A DNA stretch of 64,000 nucleotides from M3007 sp041736625 (GTDB taxonomy: Bacteria; Bacteroidota; Bacteroidia; Chitinophagales; Saprospiraceae): positions 1 through 64,000 of the forward strand of contig JBGSTG010000125.1 in the NCBI GenBank assembly GCA_041736625.1, read 5' to 3'. Below the pieces are notes generated by a model, which did not search any database, was not told where the DNA came from, and worked only from the letters and a program-made list of their open reading frames with translations. Below, in pieces: positions 25,338-33,762 of this stretch. Every line of letters begins with the position of its first letter. Within the stretch, counting starts at the first letter, position 1. The position numbers and the translations under genes are program-made.

Positions 25338-26141
25338 CTATCCTTCCTCGCGCCGGAACACCTTCGCCATGCGGATGCCCCTTTTTTCGAACTCGCTGCG
25401 CAGGGACTCGTACATGAAATCGACGGTGGACAGGTAGTGGGCGCCGGTGGTCCACCAGGCGATGTCCACTTTCATGTCGTCGCGGGTCATTTCGGTCACG
25501 GCAACTTCCGAAGTTCGGTTTTCCAGGCGCCAGGGGTTGTGCAGTTCTGCGGCGGCGGCGGCCTCCCGGAGTTGTTCGAGCGGCGTTTGGGCGTCCACCA
25601 GCAGGTTGATCTCCGCCTGCACCTCGCCGAGATGGGCCATGTTCTCGATGAGGCCTTCGGTCATTTTGCCGTTGGGCACTATGAGTCGTATGCCGTGTTC
25701 GGTGATTAAAAGGGTGTTGAAAATGTTGATCTCCTCTACCCGGCCGAGGCGATCCTCCACGCGCACCCAGTCGCCGACCCGATAAGGGCGCATCATGAGG
25801 ATCAGTATTCCGGAGGCGAAGTTGCCCAGGCTGCCCTGCAAAGCCAACCCGACGGAGAAGGCCAGCGCTGAAAAAACGGCGATGAAAGAGGTGGTCTCCA
25901 GGCCCACCTGGCCGGCCACCACCAGCACGAGGCCGATCTTGAGCAGGATGTCGATCAGGGAGGTCAGGAAGGGCCGCAGACTGTCGTCCACCTGCCGGCT
26001 TTTGAGAAAAGTGCTGAAAACATCGGTCGCTTTGCGAATGACCCAGAACCCCACGACCAGCAGTAAAAGTGCCGACGCGAGTTTGGGGCCGTAGGTCCAG
26101 GCAAAGTCCAGGAAGCGATCCATGTACGTTTTGGTCTCCAT
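25338..26141 (-). CDS. MscS-family small-conductance mechanosensitive channel
   Basis: The 267-residue protein has three predicted membrane helices (LASALLLLVVGFWVI; FLTSLIDILLKIGLVLVVAG; FIAVFSALAFSVGLALQGSL) and the MscS pore-lining helix with the Gly/Ala-rich LGNFASGILILMMRPY, followed by the beta domain (GDWVRVEDRLGRVEEINIFN) and LIVPNGKM. It opens under membrane tension and releases solutes during hypo-osmotic shock. The ATG at 26141 is preferred; MDRF at 26123 is an alternative. Length equals that of E. coli MscS-type proteins. Confidence 0.92.
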   Translation of the reverse strand: METKTYMDRFLDFAWTYGPKLASALLLLVVGFWVIRKATDVFSTFLKSRQVDDSLRPFLTSLIDILLKIGLVLVVAGQVGLETTSFIAVFSALAFSVGLALQGSLGNFASGILILMMRPYRVGDWVRVEDRLGRVEEINIFNTLLITEHGIRLIVPNGKMTEGLIENMAHLGEVQAEINLLVDAQTPLEQLREAAAAAELHNPWRLENRTSEVAVTEMTRDDMKVDIAWWTTGAHYLSTVDFMYESLRSEFEKRGIRMAKVFRREEG

Positions 26142-26273
26142 TGGGCGTTTATATGTTTGATTTGGACGGTTAATGTTGCACGTTGGGCGAAAACCGCGCA
26201 AAGTTGACATGGCTTTTCACTTTTTCAGATCACTTTTGCAAACTTTATTTTGCTACCCACATTTGCTTCTTTT

Positions 26274-28916
26274 ATGAGACAATTATTTCCAGTTTTCCTG
26301 CTGCTCTTGCTCGCCGCGACTGCATGCAACCGCAAAGCAGCGTCCGGAACCTCCTCCTCCCCAAACCCCGTTGATGAACCCACCCAGTGGGATGAGATGG
26401 GCAAACCCGTGATCGGCGACGAAGAGGAGATGGAAAATTACGTGTTCGAGCCTCCGGTCATCGAACCCCAGAACGATCCGGCGCCCGATACCCTGCCCGT
26501 TTACAACGCCTCCAACACCTTTGTGCACGACCTGCTGCACACCAAACTCGAACTGTCGTTCGACTGGACCCAAAAACGCGTAAACGGCACCGCCACCCTC
26601 ACCCTCAAGCCCTGGTTCTACGCGACGGACAGCCTGACGCTGGACGCGAAAAACTTCGACATCCACAGCGTGACCTTCCAGGGCTCGAAAACGCCGCTGA
26701 CCTACCGCTACGACAAAGAACAACTGACCGTGTACCTCGGTAAAGCCTTGACCCGTAACGACACGTTCGCCGTCGTCATCAATTACACGGCCAAACCCGA
26801 GGAGCGCGAAGCCATTGGCGGCTCCAGCGCCATCACCAGCGACAAGGGCCTGTTTTTTATCAACGCCGACGGCGCCGACCCCGACAAGCCCCGGCAAATA
26901 TGGACCCAGGGCGAAACGGAAAACAACTCTTGCTGGTTTCCTACCATTGACAAGCCCAACGAGCGCTGCACCCAGGAGGTGTACCTTACCGTGGACAACC
27001 GGTACAAAACACTGTCCAACGGCGTGCTCGCTTCCTCCAAAAAGAACGCCGACGGCACGCGCACCGACTACTGGAAAATGACCAAGCCCCACGCGCCCTA
27101 CCTCTTCATGCTCGCCATCGGTGAATTCGCCGTGGTGAAAGACAAATGGCGCGGCATCGACGTGGAATACTACGTGGAGCCCAAGTACGAGCCCCATGCA
27201 CGCGACATCTATCCCTACACCACCGAGATGCTCGAGTTTTTCTCCAATAAGCTCGGCTATGCCTACCCCTGGTCGAAGTACAGCCAGGTGGTGGTGCGCG
27301 ACTACGTGAGCGGCGCCATGGAAAACACCACTGCCGTCATCTTCGGGGAGTTTATGCAAAAAACAAAACGCGAGCTGCTGGACGACCACTGGACAAACGA
27401 GAAGGTCGTGGCGCACGAAATGTTCCACCACTGGTTCGGCGATCTGGTGACCACCGAAAACTGGGCCAACCTTACCCTGAACGAGGGCTTTGCCAACTAC
27501 TCCGAGTACCTGTGGCTCGAACACAAATACGGTCGCGACGAGGCCGACTACCACGAGATAAACGAGCAGCAGGGGTACTTCTTCAGCGCTGCCGACGGGG
27601 GCCACCCCCTCATTCACTTCGGCTACGAAAACCGGGAGGATATGTTCGACGGCCACTCCTACAACAAAGGCGGAGCAACCCTGCACATGCTGCGCAGCTA
27701 TGTGGGCGACGACGCCTTCTTCACCGCGCTCAGCCGCTACCTGAAAAAACACGAATACACCGACGTGGAAGCCCACGAACTGCGGCTGGCTTTTGAAGAC
27801 GTCACCGGGCAAGACCTGAACTGGTTCTTCAACCAGTGGTTTTTCAAGGCAGGCACCCCCAGCCTGGACATCAACTACAACTACGACGAAGCGGCGCGCG
27901 CCATGCGGGTCACCATCGAGCAAAACCAGGAGCCAGCTGACGACCTGCCTGCCATTTACGAACTGCCCCTGGCCGTGGACCTCTACGACGCCTCCGGCAA
28001 AGCCCGGCGCGAATACATTCGCGTGACCAAGCGCAGTCAGACGTTTTCTTTTGCTGCCGACACCAGGCCGGCTTTTGTGAATGTGGATGCCCACAAGACG
28101 CTGCTTTGCAACAAGGTAGACAATCATACGCCCGAAGAGTGGGCCTTCATCTACCGCCACGGCCCGTTGTTCATGGATCGCTTCGAAGCGCTGCAGAACC
28201 TGTCCGGTACCGAATTGGATGGCACACTGACCCTGGAAGCGCTCAAAGACAAGAGCCGCCACATCCGCCAGGTGGCGCTGAGCAGCGTCGACTTGAACAA
28301 TCCGGAGCACGCTGCCGCCGTGGTGCGCATTGCCGAAAGCGATCCGGATCCGGAGGCCCGCTCGTACGCCATCAGCCTGCTGGGTGAAACGGGAGACAAA
28401 CAATACGCCGCCCTGTTGCGAAAAGGCATTTCCGAAACCCAGCCGTACAGTGTGGTTGGCGCCTCTCTGACGGCCCTGGCCAACGTAGACGCGGAAGCCG
28501 CCACGGCCGCCGCCGTCACCCTGCAGAACGACGACAGCGACGCCATCGCCATGGCCCTGGCGGAGATGTACGCCGCCAACCCGAATGTCGCGCAGGTACC
28601 CTACTTCGAAAAACAAATCGCCAAGGCGGACCAGATGGCTGCTTTCGCGATTTTTGGTCAGTACAGCACGTTCATCATTGGGCTCGAAGACCCCTCCGCC
28701 ACCACGCGCGCCACCGCCAACCTGAAAGGCATCTCCATGGACATGGCCACCAGCCAATGGCGGCGATTCGCCTCCACCAAAGCCTTGGCCGACATGCGCA
28801 ACCACTACAAGCAAGCCGGAGACAACACCCAGGCCGATGCCCTCGCCCAACTGGTGGAGGAAATCAAAGAAAAAGAGACAGATCCTACCCTGAAGATGTA
28901 TTACGACATGTTTTAG
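26274..28916 (+). CDS. M1-family aminopeptidase, lipoprotein
   Basis: The 880-residue protein starts with a lipoprotein signal (MRQLFPVFLLLLLAATACNR, Cys at 18). The catalytic core has GAMENTTA (about 347, the exopeptidase motif) and the zinc site HEMFHHWFGD with a distal Glu in NEGFANY (about 381-403). The C-terminal 250 residues consist of helical repeats of the HEAT type (LSSVDLNNPEHAAAVVRIAE, ALANVDAEAATAAA). It should remove N-terminal residues from peptides in the periplasm or outside. The ATG at 26274 is chosen to give a proper lipobox. Confidence 0.92.
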   Translation: MRQLFPVFLLLLLAATACNRKAASGTSSSPNPVDEPTQWDEMGKPVIGDEEEMENYVFEPPVIEPQNDPAPDTLPVYNASNTFVHDLLHTKLELSFDWTQKRVNGTATLTLKPWFYATDSLTLDAKNFDIHSVTFQGSKTPLTYRYDKEQLTVYLGKALTRNDTFAVVINYTAKPEEREAIGGSSAITSDKGLFFINADGADPDKPRQIWTQGETENNSCWFPTIDKPNERCTQEVYLTVDNRYKTLSNGVLASSKKNADGTRTDYWKMTKPHAPYLFMLAIGEFAVVKDKWRGIDVEYYVEPKYEPHARDIYPYTTEMLEFFSNKLGYAYPWSKYSQVVVRDYVSGAMENTTAVIFGEFMQKTKRELLDDHWTNEKVVAHEMFHHWFGDLVTTENWANLTLNEGFANYSEYLWLEHKYGRDEADYHEINEQQGYFFSAADGGHPLIHFGYENREDMFDGHSYNKGGATLHMLRSYVGDDAFFTALSRYLKKHEYTDVEAHELRLAFEDVTGQDLNWFFNQWFFKAGTPSLDINYNYDEAARAMRVTIEQNQEPADDLPAIYELPLAVDLYDASGKARREYIRVTKRSQTFSFAADTRPAFVNVDAHKTLLCNKVDNHTPEEWAFIYRHGPLFMDRFEALQNLSGTELDGTLTLEALKDKSRHIRQVALSSVDLNNPEHAAAVVRIAESDPDPEARSYAISLLGETGDKQYAALLRKGISETQPYSVVGASLTALANVDAEAATAAAVTLQNDDSDAIAMALAEMYAANPNVAQVPYFEKQIAKADQMAAFAIFGQYSTFIIGLEDPSATTRATANLKGISMDMATSQWRRFASTKALADMRNHYKQAGDNTQADALAQLVEEIKEKETDPTLKMYYDMF

Positions 28917-29095
28917 GGCTGTCGGCTATCGGCTTTCGGCTATCGGTAGTCGGCTGTCGGTAGTCGGCTATCGGTAGTCGGCCATCGGTAATCGGCTACC
29001 GACTACCGAAAGCCGACGGCCGACAACCGAAAGCCGACTACCGACGGCCGACAACCGAAAGCCGACTACCGACTACCGAAAGCCGACTACCGCAA
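28917..29095. repeat. Heptamer array forming a large inverted repeat
   Basis: About 180 bp consist of degenerate 7-bp units: TCGGCTA/TCGGTAG in the first half (to about 29000) and their complements CCGACTA/CCGAAAG in the second. The halves can pair into one long hairpin. It starts immediately after the aminopeptidase stop and its last units encode the last residues and stop of the ridA-like gene, so it separates two convergent genes. Confidence 0.85.
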
Positions 29096-29492
29096 TACAC
29101 TTCAACTCAATCGCAATAGGCGTAGGCAGGCTATCGATCCCCACGGTAGTTCGGCAGGGCTGGTTGTCCTTAAAGTATTCGGCGTAAATGCGGTTATAGG
29201 TGTTGAAGTCGCGCTGCATATCGGTCAGGAAAACCGTGACGTCTACCAAATCTTCCCATCGTGCGCCGGAGGCTTCCAGCACGGCGCGCACGTTTTGAAA
29301 GACGGAGTGGCACTGCGCTTCAAAATCGAAGGCCGTAAAATTTCCGGCGGGGCTGCGCTCCAGCCCCGGCACGCCGTCCGTTTTAGGGTCGCGCGGGCCG
29401 ATGCCGGAGAGGAACAGAAGGTTGCCCACGCGGCGGGCGTGGGGGTAGAGGCCTACGGGCTTGGGGGCGGAGTCGGTGTCGATTCTTTCCAT
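29073..29492 (-). CDS. RidA/YjgF-family protein
   Basis: The 139-residue protein shows the RidA fold: LYPHARRVGNLLFLSGIGPRD (N-terminal strand region), AVLEASGARWEDLVDVTVFLTDM, and RTTVGIDSLPTPIAIELKC. RidA proteins hydrolyse reactive enamine and imine intermediates from amino-acid metabolism or act as deaminases. The Arg in QPCRTTVGI fits the substrate-binding Arg. The length is slightly above the 125-130 of minimal RidA, close to 2-aminomuconate-deaminase-like members. The final VVGFR and stop codon are encoded by the adjacent heptamer array, so the C-terminus has probably been altered by it. Confidence 0.88.
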   Translation of the reverse strand: MERIDTDSAPKPVGLYPHARRVGNLLFLSGIGPRDPKTDGVPGLERSPAGNFTAFDFEAQCHSVFQNVRAVLEASGARWEDLVDVTVFLTDMQRDFNTYNRIYAEYFKDNQPCRTTVGIDSLPTPIAIELKCIAVVGFR

Positions 29493-29620
29493 GGGTATGT
29501 GGGCGTGTGATATGGTTATTTGATGATCAAAGGTGAGGCTTTTAGAGGGATAACTGCCTGGTGTTTAGTTGAAATTATAGAAACGACGAACACCCAATGC
29601 ACATAATTTTTAGCCAACCC

Positions 29621-30268
29621 TCAAAACCGATACACCCACCGTACCCCATCCCCGGTAAACCCGATCTCCGAGCGCTCCAAAAACGGCTTGAGTTCCGGCT
29701 CCAGATTGCGGTGGTGCAGCCAGGCGCCCAGGTCGAACACCATCAGAAAGGCGCCCTGCAGCACGATGGAGCGCCCGAAGCCTTTCCACTGTTCGGCGTT
29801 TTTCGAAGTTGTTTTGGCCTTTTCCTGCATCCACAGGCCGGCCATGATGTACCCTGCGTCGAGGCCTGCGTTGAACAGGAACAGTTTCTGGATTTTATGG
29901 TGCTCCAGGCTGGTCTGGTACAAATCGAAGGCGGCCGGGTCGGTGTGCGCAGCCGTCCAAAGTCCGGCAGTAGCCAAGCCCAGGTTGACCACTCCCCAGC
30001 CCAGGTTCATCTGGTGAAACGCCTTGTCGGCCCCGTTGCTCCGGCCCATGCCGATGGCGCCCACGGCGATGTTGGCCGCGCCCCAGGCGCCCAGCACCCA
30101 CATGCTCTGCTCGGTGCGGTGCAGGCGTTTTTGGTTGAATGCGAGCAGGTCGTCCGACTGGGCGGAGAGGTATGCGCTTAGCAGGAGAAAAACCGGGAAA
30201 AGGAAAATTTTATTCGTCCTACGAGTATAGTCGTAGGACGAATGCGGATTCGAAATTTTATTTTGCAT
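29621..30268 (-). CDS. Small multi-pass membrane protein with repeat-interrupted signal peptide
   Basis: The 215-residue protein carries several hydrophobic segments (WVLGAWGAANIAVGAIGMG, WGVVNLGLATAGLW, LFLFNAGLDAGYIMAGLW, IVLQGAFLMVFDLGAWL). It resembles conserved small membrane proteins of Bacteroidota of unknown function. ATG at 30268 begins MQNKI, then 16 codons derived from a palindromic repeat (SNPHSSYDYTRRTNKI), then FLFPVFLLLSAYLSAQ. Removing the 48 nt leaves MQNKIFLFPVFLLLSAYLSA, an ideal signal peptide, so the repeat appears to have inserted in frame. Whether the elongated signal still works is unknown. Confidence 0.75.
   Translation of the reverse strand: MQNKISNPHSSYDYTRRTNKIFLFPVFLLLSAYLSAQSDDLLAFNQKRLHRTEQSMWVLGAWGAANIAVGAIGMGRSNGADKAFHQMNLGWGVVNLGLATAGLWTAAHTDPAAFDLYQTSLEHHKIQKLFLFNAGLDAGYIMAGLWMQEKAKTTSKNAEQWKGFGRSIVLQGAFLMVFDLGAWLHHRNLEPELKPFLERSEIGFTGDGVRWVYRF
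30205..30262. repeat. Palindromic repeat copy G with flanking 10-bp direct repeats
   Basis: The arms ATTCGTCCTACGA / TCGTAGGACGAAT (30212-30243) surround GTATAG. The 10-bp sequence AAATTTTATT stands directly left of the palindrome (30205-30214) and again at 30253-30262, bounding a 38-bp insert that lies inside the 5' coding part of the 29621-30268 gene. Confidence 0.88.
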
Positions 30269-30328
30269 TTTTCTTTTTTTATTGGTTCGGGTCTGATGCA
30301 AGTAACGGCAAAAACGCGCTCCGCGTTG

Positions 30329-30366
30329 AAATTTTATTCGTCCTACGAGTATAGTCGTAGGACGAG
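30329..30366. repeat. Palindromic repeat copy H
   Basis: It has the same palindrome as copy G, preceded by the same AAATTTTATT, so 37 bp are identical between the two. It lies 50 nt upstream of the photolyase start and just upstream of the divergent membrane protein gene. Confidence 0.88.
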
Positions 30367-30416
30367 TAGTGCCACCAACTAAAACCAGGAAAGTCCCTTT
30401 TTGGTTAAAAGAAAGT

Positions 30417-31865
30417 ATGGATTCCGTCCACCTTATCTGGTTCAAGCGCGACCTGCGGCTGACCGACCACGCCAGCATTGCCGCCGCCGCGATGCAGGGC
30501 GCACGTGCCCTCTTTTTGTACGCGTTCGAGCCTTCACTGATGGCACTTCCGGAGTACGATGAGCGGCACGGGCAATTCATTTACCAGGCCCTGGAAGACC
30601 TGCGGCATCGGTTGCGCGCACGAGGCCATGAACTGATCGTTGCCTGCGGAGAAATGGTGCCGCTGCTGGAAAACATCCACCAGCAGATGCCCATCGGCAC
30701 GCTGCACAGCCACCAGGAAACTGGCCTGTATGCCACGTTTATGCGCGATAAAGCGGTGGGCCGCTGGTGCCGCGGGAACGGCGTTGCGTGGCAGGAGTAC
30801 CCGCAAGACGCCGTCGTCCGGGGCATACGCAGCCGCGCAGGTTGGCCGGAGCGTTTTCAGGAGTCCATGCTGTCGCCGACGACGGAGCCCGACTGGTCGC
30901 GCCTGAAACCGGCACAACTGCCCACCGGCTTGTGCCGCCTGCTCGAAGCGCCTTCCTTGCCCGCTCATCTCTCCGGCGTGTACGCCAACCGGCAGCCGGG
31001 CGGCGAGATGGCAGCCCGGCGTTACCTGCACAGTTTTTCAGTCGACAGGGCGAAGCACTACAGCCGCCACATTTCTAAGCCCGCCGAGAGCCGCCGCTCG
31101 TGCAGCCGTTTGTCGCCCTACCTGGCCTTCGGATGCCTGTCGGCCCGGCAAGTGTGGCAGGCTGCGGAAAACGTCAGGCCGGGCACGCCGCTGGCCACCC
31201 AACTCCACCGCTTTCAGAGCCGTGTGCGATGGCGCAGCCACTTCATTCAGAAGCTGGAAAGCGACTACCGTATAGAGTGGGAAGACACAAACCGTCGCTT
31301 TGAAGGGCTGCCCCGCCGGCAGGATGAATCCGTTTTTATCGCCTGGCATACCGGACATACAGGCTACCCGATGGTCGACGCCTGTATGCGTTGCCTGAAC
31401 GCTACCGGGTACCTCAACTTCCGTATGCGCGCCATGTTGGCCACGTTTTGGAGCTTTACCCTGTGGCAGGACTGGCGCATCGGCGCGCGTTACCTGGCCA
31501 AAGTGTTCCTGGACTTCGAACCCGGCATACATTATCCGCAGTGGCAAATGCAGTCGGGCGTCACCGGATACCACACCCTGCGCATTTACAACCCTGCCAC
31601 CCAGTGCGTAAAACACGACCCCGAAGGCAGCTTTGTGCGCACCTGGGTGCCCGAACTGGCCCAGGTACCCGCTCCGCTGATTTATGAACCCTGGAAAATG
31701 ACGGCCCTGGACCAGGCCTGGTACCACTGCCGCATCGGAACAGACTACCCAGCCCCCATCGTACCGTTCGAAGAAGCCACTCGCTGGGCCAAAGAAACTT
31801 ATTGGTCTTTCCGGCAAAACCTGGACAACAAGGGTAAAGTTGCCAGGAAAACAGACCTGGGGTGA
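30417..31865 (+). CDS. Cryptochrome/DNA photolyase family protein
   Basis: The 482-residue protein has the N-terminal photolyase domain (LIWFKRDLRLTDH, then GELIVACGE-like) and the C-terminal FAD domain: LSPYLAFGCLSARQVW, WRSHFIQKL, HTGYPMVDACMRCLNATGYL, NFRMRAMLATFWSFTLW and a late NPATQCVKHDPEGSFVR. Family members either repair UV pyrimidine dimers with blue light or act as light sensors. The NPATQCVKHDP segment and missing class I WMHNR signature suggest a cryptochrome-like or unusual photolyase subgroup; repair activity is not certain. The ATG at 30417 is chosen to start at the conserved LIWFKRD region. Confidence 0.88.
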   Translation: MDSVHLIWFKRDLRLTDHASIAAAAMQGARALFLYAFEPSLMALPEYDERHGQFIYQALEDLRHRLRARGHELIVACGEMVPLLENIHQQMPIGTLHSHQETGLYATFMRDKAVGRWCRGNGVAWQEYPQDAVVRGIRSRAGWPERFQESMLSPTTEPDWSRLKPAQLPTGLCRLLEAPSLPAHLSGVYANRQPGGEMAARRYLHSFSVDRAKHYSRHISKPAESRRSCSRLSPYLAFGCLSARQVWQAAENVRPGTPLATQLHRFQSRVRWRSHFIQKLESDYRIEWEDTNRRFEGLPRRQDESVFIAWHTGHTGYPMVDACMRCLNATGYLNFRMRAMLATFWSFTLWQDWRIGARYLAKVFLDFEPGIHYPQWQMQSGVTGYHTLRIYNPATQCVKHDPEGSFVRTWVPELAQVPAPLIYEPWKMTALDQAWYHCRIGTDYPAPIVPFEEATRWAKETYWSFRQNLDNKGKVARKTDLG

Positions 31866-31982
31866 AGATAAGCACGCCAAAACCCCAGTCGGAAGTTTGA
31901 AAAAAATTACGGTTAATCGCTTTCTGTCCGATATTTACGACCGGCTTCGGGCGCCTCGACGCCATACCAGGCCTTTTCGACT

Positions 31983-33371
31983 ATGGAACAGCAAGACGAT
32001 TCCCCAAGGACAACCGGTAGACCGCTTTTCCGATTCATTCGCTTTTGGTACGAGCGCCTGTCCCTGAGCGCGGACAAAGACAACGAGCAGGAGATCATCG
32101 ATTCGATCAGCCGGAACGTGACTTTCAAAGGCGTAAACCTCTGGACGCTGGTCTTCGCCATATTTATCGCCTCTATCGGGTTGAACGTCAACTCGACGGC
32201 GGTGGTGATTGGCGCCATGCTCATCTCTCCGCTGATGGGGCCGATCGTCGGCATAGGCCTGGGCCTGGGCATCAACGATTTTGAATTGATCCGAAAGGCC
32301 GGGTTCAACCTGGGCATCGCGGTGATGGCCAGCGTGTTCACTTCTGCCCTGTATTTCTGGATTACACCGCTGAGCGACGACAGCTCCGAGTTGCTGGCGC
32401 GCACCTCCCCAACCATCTGGGATGTGCTGATCGCCTTTTTCGGCGGGCTGGCGGGCATGGTTGCCGCAGGGTCGAAAGGCAAGGGCAACGCGATCCCGGG
32501 GGTGGCCATCGCCACGGCGCTCATGCCGCCCTTGTGTACCGCCGGGTACGGGCTGGCCAGGTTGAACCCGACCTATTTCTTTGGCGCATTCTACCTTTTT
32601 TTCATCAACAGCGTGATGATCAGCCTGTCCACCCTGCTGATTGTGCGCCTCCTGAAGTTGCCCAAAAAAAGTTTGGTAGACGCCAGGCAAAGCCGGATAT
32701 TGCGCAGAACCGTAGGGTTCATTGTGGTGCTGACTGTAGCCCCAAGCATTTATCTGGGGTACCGGATAGTTCGGGAGGCTATTTTCAACCGGGGTGTTCA
32801 CCAGTTCATGCGCTACGAGATGAAATGGGAAAATACACAGATCATCACCGAGCGGCACCAGTATGTATATGGCGATACCTCCACCATTGAAGTGCTGCTC
32901 ACCGGGGCTTCCGTCGAAGAACAGGAAATTGAAGCGATTTCCCGTAAATTACCGCAATACGGGCTGGACAGGACCCGGCTGGTCGTTTGGCAAGGAGCCC
33001 AGCAACAGTTTGTAGATGTAGACCGGATCAAAAACGAAGTCATTCAAGACCTTTACCGCCAAAACGCACAAATCCTGCAAGATCAGGAAGGAAAAATCCG
33101 GTTTTTGGAGGAACAACTGGCCGCACAGGTGAAACAACGGATTCCGGTGGAGGAAATCACCCGGGAGCTCTCGGCCATTTACCCGAATGTGCAGCGTCTG
33201 CACCTGGGGCGAGCCTCTGCCCATTCAGCTGTGGACAGCCTGCGCGATACCATCGGTGTCGCTGTCATCCGGGTGAAAGGCCAATTGAGCAGCAAGGATC
33301 AGCAACGCATGGCCGCCTGGCTGCAGGAACGAACCCGCCTGTCCCGCATGAAAATTGTGCTTGATCAATAA
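31983..33371 (+). CDS. DUF389 membrane protein
   Basis: The 462-residue protein has the DUF389 (TIGR00341-like) membrane domain with NSTAVVIGAMLISPLMGPIV (about 70-90), IPGVAIATALMPPLCTAGYGLA and further hydrophobic segments to about residue 265. The C-terminal 190 residues are soluble, with a coiled-coil-like segment (QILQDQEGKIRFLEEQLAAQ). Function of DUF389 proteins is unknown; transport is a guess. No transport partner genes are adjacent. Confidence 0.85.
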   Translation: MEQQDDSPRTTGRPLFRFIRFWYERLSLSADKDNEQEIIDSISRNVTFKGVNLWTLVFAIFIASIGLNVNSTAVVIGAMLISPLMGPIVGIGLGLGINDFELIRKAGFNLGIAVMASVFTSALYFWITPLSDDSSELLARTSPTIWDVLIAFFGGLAGMVAAGSKGKGNAIPGVAIATALMPPLCTAGYGLARLNPTYFFGAFYLFFINSVMISLSTLLIVRLLKLPKKSLVDARQSRILRRTVGFIVVLTVAPSIYLGYRIVREAIFNRGVHQFMRYEMKWENTQIITERHQYVYGDTSTIEVLLTGASVEEQEIEAISRKLPQYGLDRTRLVVWQGAQQQFVDVDRIKNEVIQDLYRQNAQILQDQEGKIRFLEEQLAAQVKQRIPVEEITRELSAIYPNVQRLHLGRASAHSAVDSLRDTIGVAVIRVKGQLSSKDQQRMAAWLQERTRLSRMKIVLDQ

Positions 33372-33376
33372 TTTTG
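33369..33376 (+). promoter_or_regulatory. TAnnTTTG -7 box before the small hypothetical gene
   Basis: TAATTTTG overlaps the end of the DUF389 gene stop codon region and lies 14 nt upstream of GTG 33391. Confidence 0.35.
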
Positions 33377-33390
33377 TTAATGTACAAGTT

Positions 33391-33651
33391 GTGGTCAGCT
33401 TTTCAGACAGCTACCGCCTGTGGGCGCCCGCCGAATTGCCACACGGGGTGCAAACATTGATCTACATCAACGATGAATTGGGTGAGGACGTCCGGCATTT
33501 GTTTGCCGACATCCGGCTGGTAGACTCCCTCGCCGTACCCATGGCCCGGGAGAGAGGTACCTGCGTTTATCTATGCCGGTCGCCTCAACAGGACATCCAG
33601 ACTTTCTGGCGGGATCGCATCCGGACGGTCAGGGCAACCTTCAACCGGTAG
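33391..33651 (+). CDS. Small hypothetical protein
   Basis: The open frame runs from a TTG at 33355, overlapping the DUF389 gene by 17 nt. I place the start at GTG 33391 before VSFSDSYRLWAPAELPHGVQ, giving 86 residues. The sequence is soluble with alternating strands and helices (TLIYINDELGEDVRHLFADI, TCVYLCRSPQQDIQTFWRDR) and has no domain I recognise. Which start is used is uncertain. It is adjacent to the DUF389 gene and may be co-transcribed. Confidence 0.5.
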   Translation: MVSFSDSYRLWAPAELPHGVQTLIYINDELGEDVRHLFADIRLVDSLAVPMARERGTCVYLCRSPQQDIQTFWRDRIRTVRATFNR

Positions 33652-33670
33652 CGATGTAAAGACAACAAAG

Positions 33671-33762
33671 GCTTAAAAACATGCCCATCCACAACGGTGC
33701 CTGGGCCAACATTCGACGACCGACAGCCGACAACCGACGACCGACAGCTTAAAAAACATGCC
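33671..33762. repeat. Heptamer-repeat insert bounded by a 15-16-bp direct repeat
   Basis: GCTTAAAAACATGCC (33671-33685) recurs as GCTTAAAAAACATGCC (33747-33762), the latter encoding the last codons and stop of lipA on the minus strand. Between them lies about 35 bp of CCGAC-type heptamers (33711-33746), the same motif as at 28917-29095. Confidence 0.7.

Noticed and set aside
25252..25455. N-terminal extension of the small gene at 24916
   Set aside because: The upstream codons are antisense to the MscS gene and have no homolog-like composition, so the start was moved downstream.
26283..28850. 855-codon open frame antisense to the M1 aminopeptidase
   Set aside because: It is a codon-bias shadow of a high-GC gene; the sense strand has catalytic motifs and a lipoprotein signal.
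28917..29095. CRISPR-like repeat array
   Set aside because: The units are 7 bp without unique spacers and there are no cas genes nearby.
29621..30580. 319-codon version of the membrane protein gene starting at 30580
   Set aside because: The upstream part overlaps the photolyase start region and copy H of the repeat; ATG 30268 gives a sensible signal peptide after removal of the insert.
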